DNA from: Psychroserpens sp. NJDZ02 | GTDB taxonomy: Bacteria; Bacteroidota; Bacteroidia; Flavobacteriales; Flavobacteriaceae | NCBI RefSeq assembly: GCF_004843725.1 | Contig: NZ_CP039451.1 | Coordinates: forward strand, 1,672,501 to 1,736,500 | Length of the DNA: 64,000 bases | Reading direction: 5' to 3' | Shown here: positions 38,194-48,469 of the stretch, one piece after another | How the letters are laid out: every line of letters starts with the position of its first letter | How positions within the stretch are numbered: the stretch's first letter is position 1 | Notes under the pieces: generated by a model | Databases searched by the model: none | Seen by the model: only the letters and a program-made list of their open reading frames with translations | What the model was told of the DNA's origin: nothing | Position numbers and translations under genes: made by a program

Positions 38194-39546
38194 ATGAGAA
38201 TTAAGAAAATAATTAAAAGAGCAGCCATTAGTATTAGTGTGCTGCTCTTAATTTTTAAAGGTTTTTTGATGTATCGTGATTATGTATCTTATCATGATGT
38301 TATACACAAAAATGCAGATCATATTGTAAAAGTTAGAGTCGACGGTATATTACAGACTATAGCGCTTAATGCGGTTGTAAATCCGTCGTTCTATTTAAAA
38401 AAAGAAACTAAAAAAGATTCGGTTACAGAGGAAAAAGACAATGGCAAAGGGGTATCCATACCTGCAAACATTTTTTTATATACAATTAAAGAATATTCTA
38501 AGAAGACGCTTTTTACATCCTTGAAAATTTCTGACACTTTAGATTTTAAAAATTATATTGAAAGTAAATTTCATATTACAGCGTTTGAAGTAAAATCAAG
38601 ATTTACAGTAGGTCTCAACAAGGATGAAAAAATACAGATTGCTTTTAATGATAAGCAATGTGTTGTAGTGTACAATCCTAATAAAGAAGATGTTAATCAA
38701 GTATTTGTAGATTTATTGAATGATGGAAAAACATTAGATAGCTCTGATCCTAAATGGTCCGCGATAAAAGGGGCTAATTCCCATATTAATTACTTGACTA
38801 AAAATAATACCATCGATTTGGACTTTGAATCAGGTCAAGTTGTGGTAAACGGTAATGTGGTATTACCCGTCTTTTTAGATGTGCCTAAAACGTTTAAAGG
38901 CACTCGTTTTTCAAAGGATGCTAGTATAACACTTGATTTAAACGTATTATCCACTCTTAAGTATATTTCTCTAAACCACAATAATTTTACTATAGATACA
39001 GATAGTTTAAATGCATATTATAAAGGACATTTAGCATTAGAGGTTGCAAAATCAACGATGCAAATAGACTCTATAATTTCCTATGAATATAATGACGATT
39101 TTGAAAAAGTAGAAACGCTTACAGCGGTAGAAAAAGAAGTGCCAGAAATTAATGTTCAAGTAACTTCTGATGGTTCAAAACTATATAAGTATTTAGAAAA
39201 CAAAGCAATAATTAGTAACGGAAGGCTAAATAAAGAGGTATTTCCGTTATATCAATTAAAAGTAGATTCTACTGAAAATGGTCTATTTGCAAGTACAAAT
39301 TTAAAGGCTGATGTTACGGCTGAAGATCTTGAAAATGTAAATGTATTGGCTTTAAATATTGATTTTAAAAAATTACAAGAGCAAAACTATGTCCCTATGT
39401 TAAATACATACTTAGAAAAGCTTTTAACCTTAGAGGTTAATGGAACGCGTAGTTTGGATGAAACCATTGCAATAGACGGTCTCGTTCAATTAAAGAATAA
39501 AGAGATCAATGCGCTGGCTCAGTTTTTTATTAATGCAAAAGAATAA
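38194..39546 (+). CDS. Membrane-anchored hypothetical protein, paralogue-like of the preceding gene
   Basis: 450 residues from the ATG at 38194 (a TTG lies just before). One N-terminal membrane segment (about residues 10-27), the rest periplasmic or extracellular. The motif SYEYNDDFEKVETLTAVEKEVPE near residue 295 mirrors the previous protein. Starts 6 bp after it, so translationally close. No function recognised. Confidence 0.7.
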   Translation: MRIKKIIKRAAISISVLLLIFKGFLMYRDYVSYHDVIHKNADHIVKVRVDGILQTIALNAVVNPSFYLKKETKKDSVTEEKDNGKGVSIPANIFLYTIKEYSKKTLFTSLKISDTLDFKNYIESKFHITAFEVKSRFTVGLNKDEKIQIAFNDKQCVVVYNPNKEDVNQVFVDLLNDGKTLDSSDPKWSAIKGANSHINYLTKNNTIDLDFESGQVVVNGNVVLPVFLDVPKTFKGTRFSKDASITLDLNVLSTLKYISLNHNNFTIDTDSLNAYYKGHLALEVAKSTMQIDSIISYEYNDDFEKVETLTAVEKEVPEINVQVTSDGSKLYKYLENKAIISNGRLNKEVFPLYQLKVDSTENGLFASTNLKADVTAEDLENVNVLALNIDFKKLQEQNYVPMLNTYLEKLLTLEVNGTRSLDETIAIDGLVQLKNKEINALAQFFINAKE

Positions 39547-39568
39547 ACAAATTTAGTACCTTACTAAA

Positions 39569-40681
39569 ATGACATTAAGTTACTGGGAAATAAAATCATG
39601 GCTTACCAATGTAGATTATACTATTGTTGGTAGTGGCATTGTAGGCTTAAATTGCGCGTTACAATTAAAGAAGCGGTTTCCAAAAGCGAGTATTTTAATT
39701 TTAGAAAAAGGAACCTTACCGCAAGGGGCAAGTACTAAAAATGCAGGCTTTGCCTGTTTTGGGAGTTTAAGTGAAATTATTGATGACCTTAAAATGCATT
39801 CAGAAGAAGATGTTTTAAACTTAGTAAAAAAACGTAGGGCTGGTTTGCAAAAATTAAGGACTACTTTGGGTGATAAAAAGATAGCTTATCAACAATGGGG
39901 CGGTTATGAGTTGTTTAATGATAACACAAGTTTATTTGAAGCTTGTTTAGAGCAAAAAGACGCTGTTAATGCATTATTGAAACCTATTTTTAAAGCTGAC
40001 GTGTTTAGTTTAAAAGAAAATACGTTTGGTTTTAAAAACATTAAAAATCAGTATTGTTTTAATCAATTTGAGGGACAAATAGATACGGGACTTATGATGG
40101 AGGGTTTATTGCTAAAAGCGCTCTCAAATGGCATTAAAATACTAAATAACGTTTCTGTTACTAATTTTTCGGAAGATGCTAATGCTGTAAAAGTGGAGAC
40201 TAGTCAGTTTAGTTTTTCGACTTCTAAATTATTAATTGCAACCAATGGCTTTGCTTCTGCTTTAGATATTCCTGAAGTAAAACCGGCAAGGGCGCAAGTG
40301 TTAATTACTAAACCGATAAAAGGATTGCATATTAAAGGGACCTTTCATTTAGATGAAGGGTATTATTATTTCCGAAACATCGATAACCGAATCTTATTTG
40401 GTGGTGGTCGAAACCTTGATTTTAGAGCGGAAGAAACCACTGAGTTGAGTCAAACGGCATTAGTACAAAACACATTAGAAACGCTTTTAAAAACGACTAT
40501 TTTGCCAAATATACCGTTTGAGGTTGAGCACCGCTGGAGCGGAATTATGGGCGTTGGTGCTCAAAAAAAACCGGTTTTAAAACAAATTAGTAATCATGTG
40601 TTTTGTGGTGTACGGTTAGGCGGAATGGGGGTTGCTATTGGTAGTTTGATAGGAGAGGAATTAGCAAATCTTATAACATAG
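39569..40681 (+). CDS. FAD-dependent oxidoreductase, DAO (glycine-oxidase/D-amino-acid dehydrogenase) family
   Basis: 370 residues. FAD-binding start VDYTIVGSGIVGLNCALQLKKRFPKASILILEKG, then PQGASTKNAGFACFG, and a C-terminal WSGIMGVGAQKKPVLKQI with RLGGMGVAIGSLIGEELA. The substrate is probably an amine or amino acid; which one cannot be read from the sequence. Followed 4 bp later by mtgA. Confidence 0.85.
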   Translation: MTLSYWEIKSWLTNVDYTIVGSGIVGLNCALQLKKRFPKASILILEKGTLPQGASTKNAGFACFGSLSEIIDDLKMHSEEDVLNLVKKRRAGLQKLRTTLGDKKIAYQQWGGYELFNDNTSLFEACLEQKDAVNALLKPIFKADVFSLKENTFGFKNIKNQYCFNQFEGQIDTGLMMEGLLLKALSNGIKILNNVSVTNFSEDANAVKVETSQFSFSTSKLLIATNGFASALDIPEVKPARAQVLITKPIKGLHIKGTFHLDEGYYYFRNIDNRILFGGGRNLDFRAEETTELSQTALVQNTLETLLKTTILPNIPFEVEHRWSGIMGVGAQKKPVLKQISNHVFCGVRLGGMGVAIGSLIGEELANLIT

Positions 40682-40685
40682 AAGC

Positions 40686-41369
40686 ATGTCGAGAGTGGTC
40701 CGGTTTTTTGCCAAAATTATGCTGTGGTTTGTAATTGTTACAGTCGCATTGGTAGTCGTATATAAATGGGTTCCTGTGCCTATTACTCCTTTGATGGTTA
40801 TAAGATATTTTGAAAAAGACAGTCCTAAAATATTAAAACATGATTGGGAGCCAGTTGAAAATATTAGTAAAAATTTACAATTAGCAGTCATTTGTAGTGA
40901 AGATCAGAGTTTTTTAAAACATAATGGTTTCGACTTAAAAGCAATTGAAAAAGCGTATGAAGACAACAAAAAAGGTAAGCGCATAAAGGGTGGTAGTACT
41001 ATAAGTCAACAAACCGCAAAGAATGTATTTTTATGGCCACAACGGAGTTGGTTGCGCAAAGGGTTAGAGGTTTATTTTACCTTTTTAATCGAATCTATTT
41101 GGTCTAAAGAACGCATTATTGAGGTTTATTTAAATAGTATAGAAATGGGCAATGGTGTGTATGGCGCAGAATCGGCAGCACAATTTTGGTTTAAAAAACC
41201 AGCGTCCAAATTATCTAAATTAGAAGCATCTGCAATTGCCGCAATATTGCCTAATCCTAGAAAGTATAAAGCAAACCCTGTGACTAACTATATAGCGTCT
41301 AGAAAAATTTGGATAATGAAACAGATGAATTTTCACGGTACTTTAAATTATAAAACGGAGGATGAATAA
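40686..41369 (+). CDS. mtgA: Monofunctional peptidoglycan glycosyltransferase
   Basis: 227 residues. One N-terminal membrane helix (about 12-30), then the GT51 domain: AVICSEDQSFLKHNGFD with the catalytic Glu, KGGSTISQQTAKNVFLWPQRSWLRK, ERIIEVYLNSIEMGNGVYGAESAA and KLEASAIAAILPNPRKY. It polymerises lipid II into glycan strands at the membrane. It overlaps the next gene by 8 bp. Confidence 0.95.
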   Translation: MSRVVRFFAKIMLWFVIVTVALVVVYKWVPVPITPLMVIRYFEKDSPKILKHDWEPVENISKNLQLAVICSEDQSFLKHNGFDLKAIEKAYEDNKKGKRIKGGSTISQQTAKNVFLWPQRSWLRKGLEVYFTFLIESIWSKERIIEVYLNSIEMGNGVYGAESAAQFWFKKPASKLSKLEASAIAAILPNPRKYKANPVTNYIASRKIWIMKQMNFHGTLNYKTEDE

Positions 41370-41823
41370 AGACGATAATATAAAGCAAGTATTGCATAGT
41401 AAGTGTGTTCGGTTTACTAAAAATAGACTAGATACAATTAATAAAACGATAAACGAACTGCAAGAGTCTTTAACCTCTGAAACAAAAAGTAGTGCCGGAG
41501 ATAAGCATGAAACGGGACGTGCCATGGTACAGCTAGAGCGTGAGAAAGCAGGGAAACAATTGGCTGAGATCCAGAAAGTGAATCAGCTATTAGCTAAAAT
41601 AAGTATAGAAAAAACGTCTAAAACCATTGGTTTAGGAAGTGTTGTATATACAACAAGGGCTAATTATTATATTGCGATTAGCGTTGGAGAATTGGAGGTT
41701 GATAATTCTAAATTTTATGCTATTGCTGCCAATACGCCAATAGCACAATTAATATTAGGTAAAACAATTGGGGATGCCATTGTGTTTAGAGAGCAACAGT
41801 TTGTGATTACTGAAGTATTGTAA
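41362..41823 (+). CDS. GreA/GreB-like small protein
   Basis: 153 residues: a helical N-terminus with SAGDKHETGRAMVQLEREK (about residues 48-66), then a small beta-rich end. The layout (coiled helix plus compact C-terminal domain) and GDKHETGRA recall the GreA/GreB transcript-cleavage family, but the acidic tip residues are not clearly present. Bacteroidota homologues are often misnamed acyl-carrier synthase. Start inside mtgA (8 bp overlap). Function uncertain. Confidence 0.7.
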   Translation: MNKDDNIKQVLHSKCVRFTKNRLDTINKTINELQESLTSETKSSAGDKHETGRAMVQLEREKAGKQLAEIQKVNQLLAKISIEKTSKTIGLGSVVYTTRANYYIAISVGELEVDNSKFYAIAANTPIAQLILGKTIGDAIVFREQQFVITEVL

Positions 41824-41828
41824 AATAG

Positions 41829-41864
41829 CAAAGCAGGGTAATCAAGGTTACTCTGCTTTGTTAT
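41829..41864. terminator. Bidirectional hairpin between converging genes
   Basis: CAAAGCAGGGTAA pairs with TTACTCTGCTTTG (ending 41860) with one wobble, around a TCAAGG loop. It ends the plus-strand mtgA transcript and overlaps the stop of the minus-strand nucleotidyltransferase gene, that is, the end of the RNA-repair island. The U-runs are short on both strands. Confidence 0.65.
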
Positions 41865-42909
41865 TATAAAAAGAGTCTCTTATTTGAAATGCTAATGAAT
41901 TAACTAAGTTGAAATTGGGTTTTTCCATTAAGCTAGATTTTTCATAGATTAAATCTAGATTCTCTTTGATGGATTCGGCATTTTCAACCAATTCGTCATA
42001 TTCAAATTCGGCATTTTTAATTGATAACAAATAATCTCTATTAGATCGTCTAACATTAATTTTGTTGTCTAAGCCAATTTCTTGTGCCATATGCAGTAAC
42101 CTAAACGTATGCATCATGTTTTTAGCATCATAATTCTTACTATGAGAGATGTTGCTTTTGTAGCGTTCTTCATTTCTTTTGTCTACCCAATCCCAATACT
42201 CTTTATACTTTTTACAATAGGTCGAATACCCATTGACATTAAAATATAAAACTGCAATAGGGAGTTCTGACTTTGGAACAGGACTCAAACACACCTCGTT
42301 TGCATTTGCTCTAGCAATACCTTTATAGTTTAAACTTTTGTTATAAAAAAGATTGTAGCAATCTTTCATGTGAGGAAGCTTTGCTAGGCCAAATGAATTT
42401 AAATCTAAAGTGTTTTTGCTAACAAAATTATTAAATAAAACAGACTGCTTACCGTCTCTAACATAACAAAAGTCTTCCACAGATTTTCGTTCTTTTGCTA
42501 CTGGATTTACAATTTTCTTATTTAAACCTCTTGCTTTTTTTATTTGCGTAAAAGCATAATTAGCAAATGTGTTTTTACAAAGTTTTGATAGAAAATGTTC
42601 TTTTTTAATAGTGTCAAATATGGGGTGTTTGTAAAGTATGCATTGGTCAGGCATATTTAATAATTCCATTATATTTGGATTGTTTTTGGAGAGTAATTCT
42701 AAAAACTTATTTAACTCGTAATAAGTTATGTCATTAGTCTCGTTATTGATTTGACTAATATAATTTAATGAGTAATAGTGCTCCTTTGGTAGTATAAATA
42801 CACCTCGTATATCAGTATCAGAAGTGGCAGTGTCTAAGCCGTAAGCTCTACTACCACTAATACTTTCAAATATTATCGATCCTGACTTTTTTAGTTGTTC
42901 AATGGTCAT
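41848..42909 (-). CDS. RlaP-type nucleotidyltransferase (RNA-repair polymerase-beta family), larger form
   Basis: 353 residues. Pol-beta nucleotidyltransferase core: SGSRAYGLDTATSDTDIRGVF (residues about 18-38), with GS and the D-x-D metal pair. PF10127-type proteins (RlaP, RNA-ligase-associated polymerase) have the same G-S-R-A-x-G...SDxD start and are known from RtcB operons, where they are thought to act on RNA ends. It overlaps the upstream rlaP-like gene by 4 bp (ATGA). Last gene of the island. Substrate is inferred. Confidence 0.82.
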   Translation of the reverse strand: MTIEQLKKSGSIIFESISGSRAYGLDTATSDTDIRGVFILPKEHYYSLNYISQINNETNDITYYELNKFLELLSKNNPNIMELLNMPDQCILYKHPIFDTIKKEHFLSKLCKNTFANYAFTQIKKARGLNKKIVNPVAKERKSVEDFCYVRDGKQSVLFNNFVSKNTLDLNSFGLAKLPHMKDCYNLFYNKSLNYKGIARANANEVCLSPVPKSELPIAVLYFNVNGYSTYCKKYKEYWDWVDKRNEERYKSNISHSKNYDAKNMMHTFRLLHMAQEIGLDNKINVRRSNRDYLLSIKNAEFEYDELVENAESIKENLDLIYEKSSLMEKPNFNLVNSLAFQIRDSFYNNKAE

Positions 42910-43652
42910 TGTATTGTTTTTAAGAAGAATGCATTAAACTCTTCAGGATTAGATTTTTTGTTTGCTAATTCATTTTTTATGCTGTTATTTTCTGCCACAA
43001 TAGCTCTAACTAATTTAATTAAAGTGTTGTTAACAGGTTCTGTACTCTTTTCAATATGCTTGCTTTTTAAATGAATTAAATCATTCAAAATAGTGTGGTG
43101 TTTTTTATCAATTATTGAATACAATTCTGTAAATAATACTGGTGGAATTGTTCCATTTTTGTAAATCCAATTAGCACATAATGCTGTTCTAATGGCATAG
43201 AAAAAGCTTTTAAGCGTCATTTTATCAGTGTCTAAAGTCTCTTCGAAACCTTTACTCATGCTGTGGTAGTGATAAAAACCTGCTACTGGATTAAAATTAT
43301 CTTTCGCTAAGGTTTTAATGTCTTCTAGAAAACCATCATTAGCTTTGTAGATTATAGGTGAATATAACCATCCTAAAAAAGACGCATTAGACTTTGCTAA
43401 CAGCTTTAATGCTTTTTTAAATTCCCAACCAGAGCCATCTAAGTCGTCTTCTGTCATAAATTGAATGGTATCTTTTTGTTCCCAAAGATTTAGATACCAC
43501 TCTTTTTTATGTTTATATACAAACCTTATGTCATAATCTGAATCTGGCGATTCAAAACCCCAAGCTCTACTTCCGGACTCCGCTGCAAATAGTATTTCTA
43601 TATCTTTTTCTTTCTCTATTTCAGAAAGTTTTTCTAATATTTTCGTTTTCAT
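42906..43652 (-). CDS. RlaP-type nucleotidyltransferase, shorter form
   Basis: 248 residues. The motif AAESGSRAWGFESPDSDYDIRFVYKH at about residues 23-48 gives the GS loop and the D-Y-D metal pair of the polymerase-beta fold, as in the PF10127 RlaP family. The second half is helical. Distinct from the 353-aa neighbour: only the core motif is shared by eye. It lies 7 bp after the CCA-adding-like gene. Likely adds or repairs nucleotides at RNA 3' ends before ligation; this is family inference. Confidence 0.85.
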   Translation of the reverse strand: MKTKILEKLSEIEKEKDIEILFAAESGSRAWGFESPDSDYDIRFVYKHKKEWYLNLWEQKDTIQFMTEDDLDGSGWEFKKALKLLAKSNASFLGWLYSPIIYKANDGFLEDIKTLAKDNFNPVAGFYHYHSMSKGFEETLDTDKMTLKSFFYAIRTALCANWIYKNGTIPPVLFTELYSIIDKKHHTILNDLIHLKSKHIEKSTEPVNNTLIKLVRAIVAENNSIKNELANKKSNPEEFNAFFLKTIQ

Positions 43653-43659
43653 AATGTCG

Positions 43660-45036
43660 TTAATTTGATCTTATAGATTTAATAATGTCTTCTTTATTAT
43701 ATCCATTTAATTGTTTTTCATAACAGGCTTCTAAAATTGTTTTAAACTTTTCTGAAGGCTGTATACCTAGTGTAATTAAGTCACGTCCTAAGACTAAAGG
43801 TTGGATTCTAGTTTCTCCAAATTTATCAAATAGCTCAAAACATTTTTCAGAAGCATCATGTGCATCTAAGATAACATCTTTACCTGTTCTACCTGCAGAG
43901 TCTGCTTTGCTTTGCCATCCTAAAATATCTAATCGGCATTTATTATGTAATCGTTTCCAAGCAGGTTCTTTTGCTTTGGAACTAAATAATTGAGCAGGCC
44001 TCATGTGTAGACCAACAATAGTTGTTACTTTTTCAATTAATTTTTTATCGTCAGTCATTCGTTTTAAAAACTGTTCAGAAATATTAATTCCTGCTGTATC
44101 ATGACCATAAGCTTTTAGGTCAGATGTTGTCGTTGATGGTTTTCCAACATCATGTAATAAAGCACCAAACATATACGCAAGTTTCCAATCCTCAGGAATT
44201 AAAGGTCTTAATTTTGCTGCATTGTCTAAAACCATATTTGTATGAATCCATACGTCTCCTTCTGGATGCCAAACGGGGTTTTGTGGGCAATTGATAAGGT
44301 TCTTTAATTCTGGAAAATGAATTAACCAACCGGAATCTTTTAAAAACGCTAAGCCCACAGAGGGTTTGTTTGCTTTTAATAATAGTTTTTCCCATTCTAC
44401 AAAAACACGCTCTTTAGGTAACTCGGTAAAAGTGTTTATCATAGATTGACACAAAGCCATTGTCTCTTTTGCGACTTGTTTCCCTTTTCTTGGTAACAAT
44501 TGCATAATACGTAGGACTCGTAATGGATCTTCTATAAATGTGTCTTTATCGGTAGCTTGAATAATGCCTGCTTTTAAATCTTTTAATCCGTTATAAGGGT
44601 CAATTATTTGACCATTATGTAAGTTTTGGTACATGCTATTTATCGTAAGATCTCTTCTTTTGCCTGCTTGCTTGGGTGTCATTTTTTCATCTAATTCAAT
44701 TTCAAATCCTTTATGTCCAATGCCAATTTTATTTTCTCTTCTAGGAACAGAAATGTCTATTTCTATATTGTGGATTGTTGTTTTGATAACTCCAAAAGAT
44801 TTCCCAACTAAATTACATGGCAGGTCTAAATCTTTAACTAAAAACACTAATTGCGTATAAGACAAACCGTATACTTCGATATCTATATCTTTTAAAGGTG
44901 ATCCTTGAATACTATCAATAACAGCGCCTCCAATTAACATGGCTACTCCTTTTTGTGCCTCTATTGTTTGAAGTAATGATTGAAATATTTTATCTTTAAA
45001 TACTTCTGATTGCATTTTTAATATTCTATTTTCCAT
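43660..45036 (-). CDS. CCA-adding-like tRNA nucleotidyltransferase with HD domain
   Basis: 458 residues. Class II CCA/poly(A) polymerase head: MLIGGAVIDSIQGSPLKDIDIEVYG (about residues 34-58) with the D-x-D pair, then the flexible loop RRDLTINSMYQ and DPYNGLKDLKAG. An HD domain follows, FGALLHDVGKPSTT (about residue 290). It would add or repair the 3' CCA end of tRNAs, or act as a phosphohydrolase through HD. It is probably an additional copy to the housekeeping enzyme (not in this window). Its position next to RtcB, RlaP and tRNA-like genes points to RNA repair. Confidence 0.88.
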   Translation of the reverse strand: MENRILKMQSEVFKDKIFQSLLQTIEAQKGVAMLIGGAVIDSIQGSPLKDIDIEVYGLSYTQLVFLVKDLDLPCNLVGKSFGVIKTTIHNIEIDISVPRRENKIGIGHKGFEIELDEKMTPKQAGKRRDLTINSMYQNLHNGQIIDPYNGLKDLKAGIIQATDKDTFIEDPLRVLRIMQLLPRKGKQVAKETMALCQSMINTFTELPKERVFVEWEKLLLKANKPSVGLAFLKDSGWLIHFPELKNLINCPQNPVWHPEGDVWIHTNMVLDNAAKLRPLIPEDWKLAYMFGALLHDVGKPSTTTSDLKAYGHDTAGINISEQFLKRMTDDKKLIEKVTTIVGLHMRPAQLFSSKAKEPAWKRLHNKCRLDILGWQSKADSAGRTGKDVILDAHDASEKCFELFDKFGETRIQPLVLGRDLITLGIQPSEKFKTILEACYEKQLNGYNKEDIIKSIRSN

Positions 45037-45061
45037 TATATAAATGTACTTTTTTGTAATA

Positions 45062-45097
45062 TAAAAAAGCGGACCAACCTAAGTCGGTCCGCTTTTT
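45062..45097 (-). terminator. Strong terminator between rtcB copy 1 and the CCA-adding-like gene
   Basis: AAAAAGCGGACC (45064-45075) pairs perfectly with GGTCCGCTTTTT (45086-45097). On the minus strand it ends in a T-run. It lies 6 bp past the rtcB stop and 26 bp before the next start, so the three nucleotidyltransferase genes downstream are partly uncoupled from rtcB. Confidence 0.9.
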
Positions 45098-45102
45098 CCT
45101 TT

Positions 45103-46818
<1,716 letters not shown>

Positions 46819-47919
46819 TTACTTATTCACTGAAAAAATATCTTTTAATTGCTCGATTACGTTACCGTTTCCAGCCACTGTAATTTCTCCAATTTTATCA
46901 GCAATTTTCTCTACATACTCCATTTCTTTTAATTTAAACAACATGCTGTTGTCTTCCATTAATTTTGCAGTGTTTAACAAGCTACGTGTAGACGCGGTTT
47001 CTTCTCGTCTTGTGACCACATTGGCTTGCGCTTTTTTCTGAGCGATTAAGACTTGGTTCATGATTTCTTTCATGTCTCCTGGTAAAATTACATCTCTTAA
47101 ACCTGCATGTAAAACGGTTACACCTAACTTTTGTGCTTGTGTTTGGACATCTTCTAATACTGATTTTGCGATGTTGTCTTTTTGGTCTAACAACTCGTCT
47201 AAAGTGTAGGCTCCGATAAAAGACCTTAATGCTAATTGCAAGTTGCTGTACAATTGTTTTTCGTAATCTTTGTTATGCAATAAAGCCGTTTCGATATCTG
47301 TAACTTTGTACTGCGCGTAAAAATTAATGCGCACTGTGGCTTTGTCTTTGGTTAATAACTCTTGACCTGCAACTTCTAATTGTAATTGACGTAAATCTGC
47401 TTTCGCTATTTTAATAGTTTGATTGTTTCTCCAGTAATGGTATGTACCATGATCTAAAATTTTGTCAAACGTGTCATCAATAATTAAAACTGCTTTTTCA
47501 TGTGCAGCAACCTCAAACGTACGAATGTATGGACGCAAAGCATTGTTGGTGTATAAGGCTTTGTTTATTGTTTCTGGAATAATAATATCGCTTAAATCTA
47601 CAGTGATAAATTTATAGTGGATTAAGTCTTTCCAAAAGGTGTGTCGTCCTGCTGTTAATACGTTTTTAAAGTTATTATTACTATACACTAATACCATTTG
47701 ATTGTCTTCTACATTAATGACGTGCAACATAGCTGCTAATGTTTGATCTTTAAGTAAAATCTCCAATGCTGTTGGTGTATTAAAGGCCAGGTCTAAGCTA
47801 TAAACTATTACATGTTCATTAAACTTTAACCAATGTGATCCTTGGGTGATAATACGTTTGTAATCACCGTTTTTAAATACTAAACCTACTTTTCCTGCAT
47901 GAATTCTTACTCTTTTCAT
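46819..47919 (-). CDS. Slipin / SPFH-domain protein
   Basis: 366 residues. SPFH (band-7) domain over about residues 130-290, recognisable from TFEVAAHEKAVLIIDD, LTKDKATVRINFYAQYKVTD and LDELLDQKDNIAKSVLEDVQTQAQKLGVTV. Then a coiled helix IAQKKAQANVVTRREETASTRSL. No N-terminal membrane helix is obvious, unlike most slipins. SPFH proteins assemble oligomeric rings on membranes. It follows the tRNA-like locus directly. Why a slipin belongs in an RNA-repair island is not known to me, but the same-strand setting suggests it is part of it. Confidence 0.87.
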   Translation of the reverse strand: MKRVRIHAGKVGLVFKNGDYKRIITQGSHWLKFNEHVIVYSLDLAFNTPTALEILLKDQTLAAMLHVINVEDNQMVLVYSNNNFKNVLTAGRHTFWKDLIHYKFITVDLSDIIIPETINKALYTNNALRPYIRTFEVAAHEKAVLIIDDTFDKILDHGTYHYWRNNQTIKIAKADLRQLQLEVAGQELLTKDKATVRINFYAQYKVTDIETALLHNKDYEKQLYSNLQLALRSFIGAYTLDELLDQKDNIAKSVLEDVQTQAQKLGVTVLHAGLRDVILPGDMKEIMNQVLIAQKKAQANVVTRREETASTRSLLNTAKLMEDNSMLFKLKEMEYVEKIADKIGEITVAGNGNVIEQLKDIFSVNK

Positions 47920-48316
47920 CTTATTTTGTTTTTAATGTTCTGTTGTTTTTGTTTTTATTGCAGAACTATTAATCATTTATAATAGAATTTCAGTCAAGCT
48001 GAAATGACTATCCTTTATTAAAACAAAGCAAAAGCAAACCATCCTTTTAACTACGGAAGCACAATTGATTTGAAGTGATTTAAGCAGCGTTTTATTGAAG
48101 ATTAGTTAATTGTAATTTGAATAATTTTCAAACCTTTTTTTAACTAATGAGTCTTTAAAAGAATACCTAAGGCATCTAAAAATACATGTGTATTTCAAGG
48201 TGTTTTCCGGACTGCTGCAACAACACGTTGTTTTAGCGAGTTCGCCTTTACTTTGTTTTTTGCCTTTTTAAGTGAGACACACTTAGTGGTCGATTTTTAT
48301 AAGTGACCTTCTTCGT
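47920..48316 (-). other. Non-coding region between the tRNA-like locus and the slipin gene
   Basis: About 400 bp with no supported ORF. It holds short dyads: TTTCAG-TCAAG-CTGAAA at 47988-48004 (interspersed-repeat relative), AAATACA..TGTATTT around 48180-48195, ACAAC..GTTGT around 48225, and TAAGTG-AGACA-CACTTA at 48269-48285. It may be the untranslated leader of the slipin mRNA or a further part of the RNA locus. Confidence 0.45.
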
Positions 48317-48404
48317 GAAATAATGGAGTGTGAGTCCATTGTCTTTGACCGCTCGACCACAAGATCATTTTGATCTTGGCAGGATTCGAACCTGCGATTG
48401 TTTC
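48317..48404 (-). ncRNA. tRNA-like module 2, circularly permuted order, class II, anticodon loop CTCACAC
   Basis: Read 5' to 3' on the minus strand: a possible variable-arm strand GAAACAATC (48404-48396), T-arm GCAGG-TTCGAAT-CCTGC (48395-48379), acceptor strand CAAGATC (48378-48372), loop AAAAT, acceptor strand GATCTTG (48366-48360, perfect 7-bp match), TG at positions 8-9, D-arm GTC-GAGCGGTCAAA-GAC (48357-48341) with GG in the loop, one A, anticodon arm ATGGA-CTCACAC-TCCAT (48339-48323), then TATTTC, which can pair with GAAACA as a variable arm with one mismatch. Joined at the variable arm it would make an 83-nt class II tRNA with U33, A37 and anticodon CAC. It has no mature 5'/3' ends at the acceptor. 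It may instead be a degenerate remnant. Confidence 0.55.
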
Positions 48405-48469
48405 TATTGCTTAACCGGACTTAGCTACTTCAACTTAATGAAGGCAGGATTCGAACCTGCGTACATAGA
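48403..48469 (-). ncRNA. tRNA-like module 1, circularly permuted order, opened in the anticodon loop
   Basis: Minus strand: TCTAT (48469-48465), GTAC, T-arm GCAGG-TTCGAAT-CCTGC (48460-48444), CTTCA, loop TTAAGT, TGAAG (48432-48428), T8-A9, D-arm GCT-AAGTCCGGTTA-AGC (48425-48409), A, ATAGA (48407-48403). TCTAT and ATAGA are exactly complementary and stand where the two sides of the anticodon stem should be, so the gene reads 3' half then 5' half. The acceptor helix has five good pairs. No U33 follows ATAGA, so a decoding tRNA is doubtful. An alternative normal-order fold uses CTTGAAG upstream (around 48510-48502), but it lacks an anticodon stem. Confidence 0.5.

Noticed and set aside
48286..48360. 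A 75-nt normal-order tRNA bounded by GTGGTCG and CGACCAC (perfect 7-bp match)
   Set aside because: It includes a good anticodon arm, but there is no T-arm (no TTCGA-type loop), and the GTGGTCG strand overlaps the D-arm of the permuted reading. It is kept only as an alternative fold.
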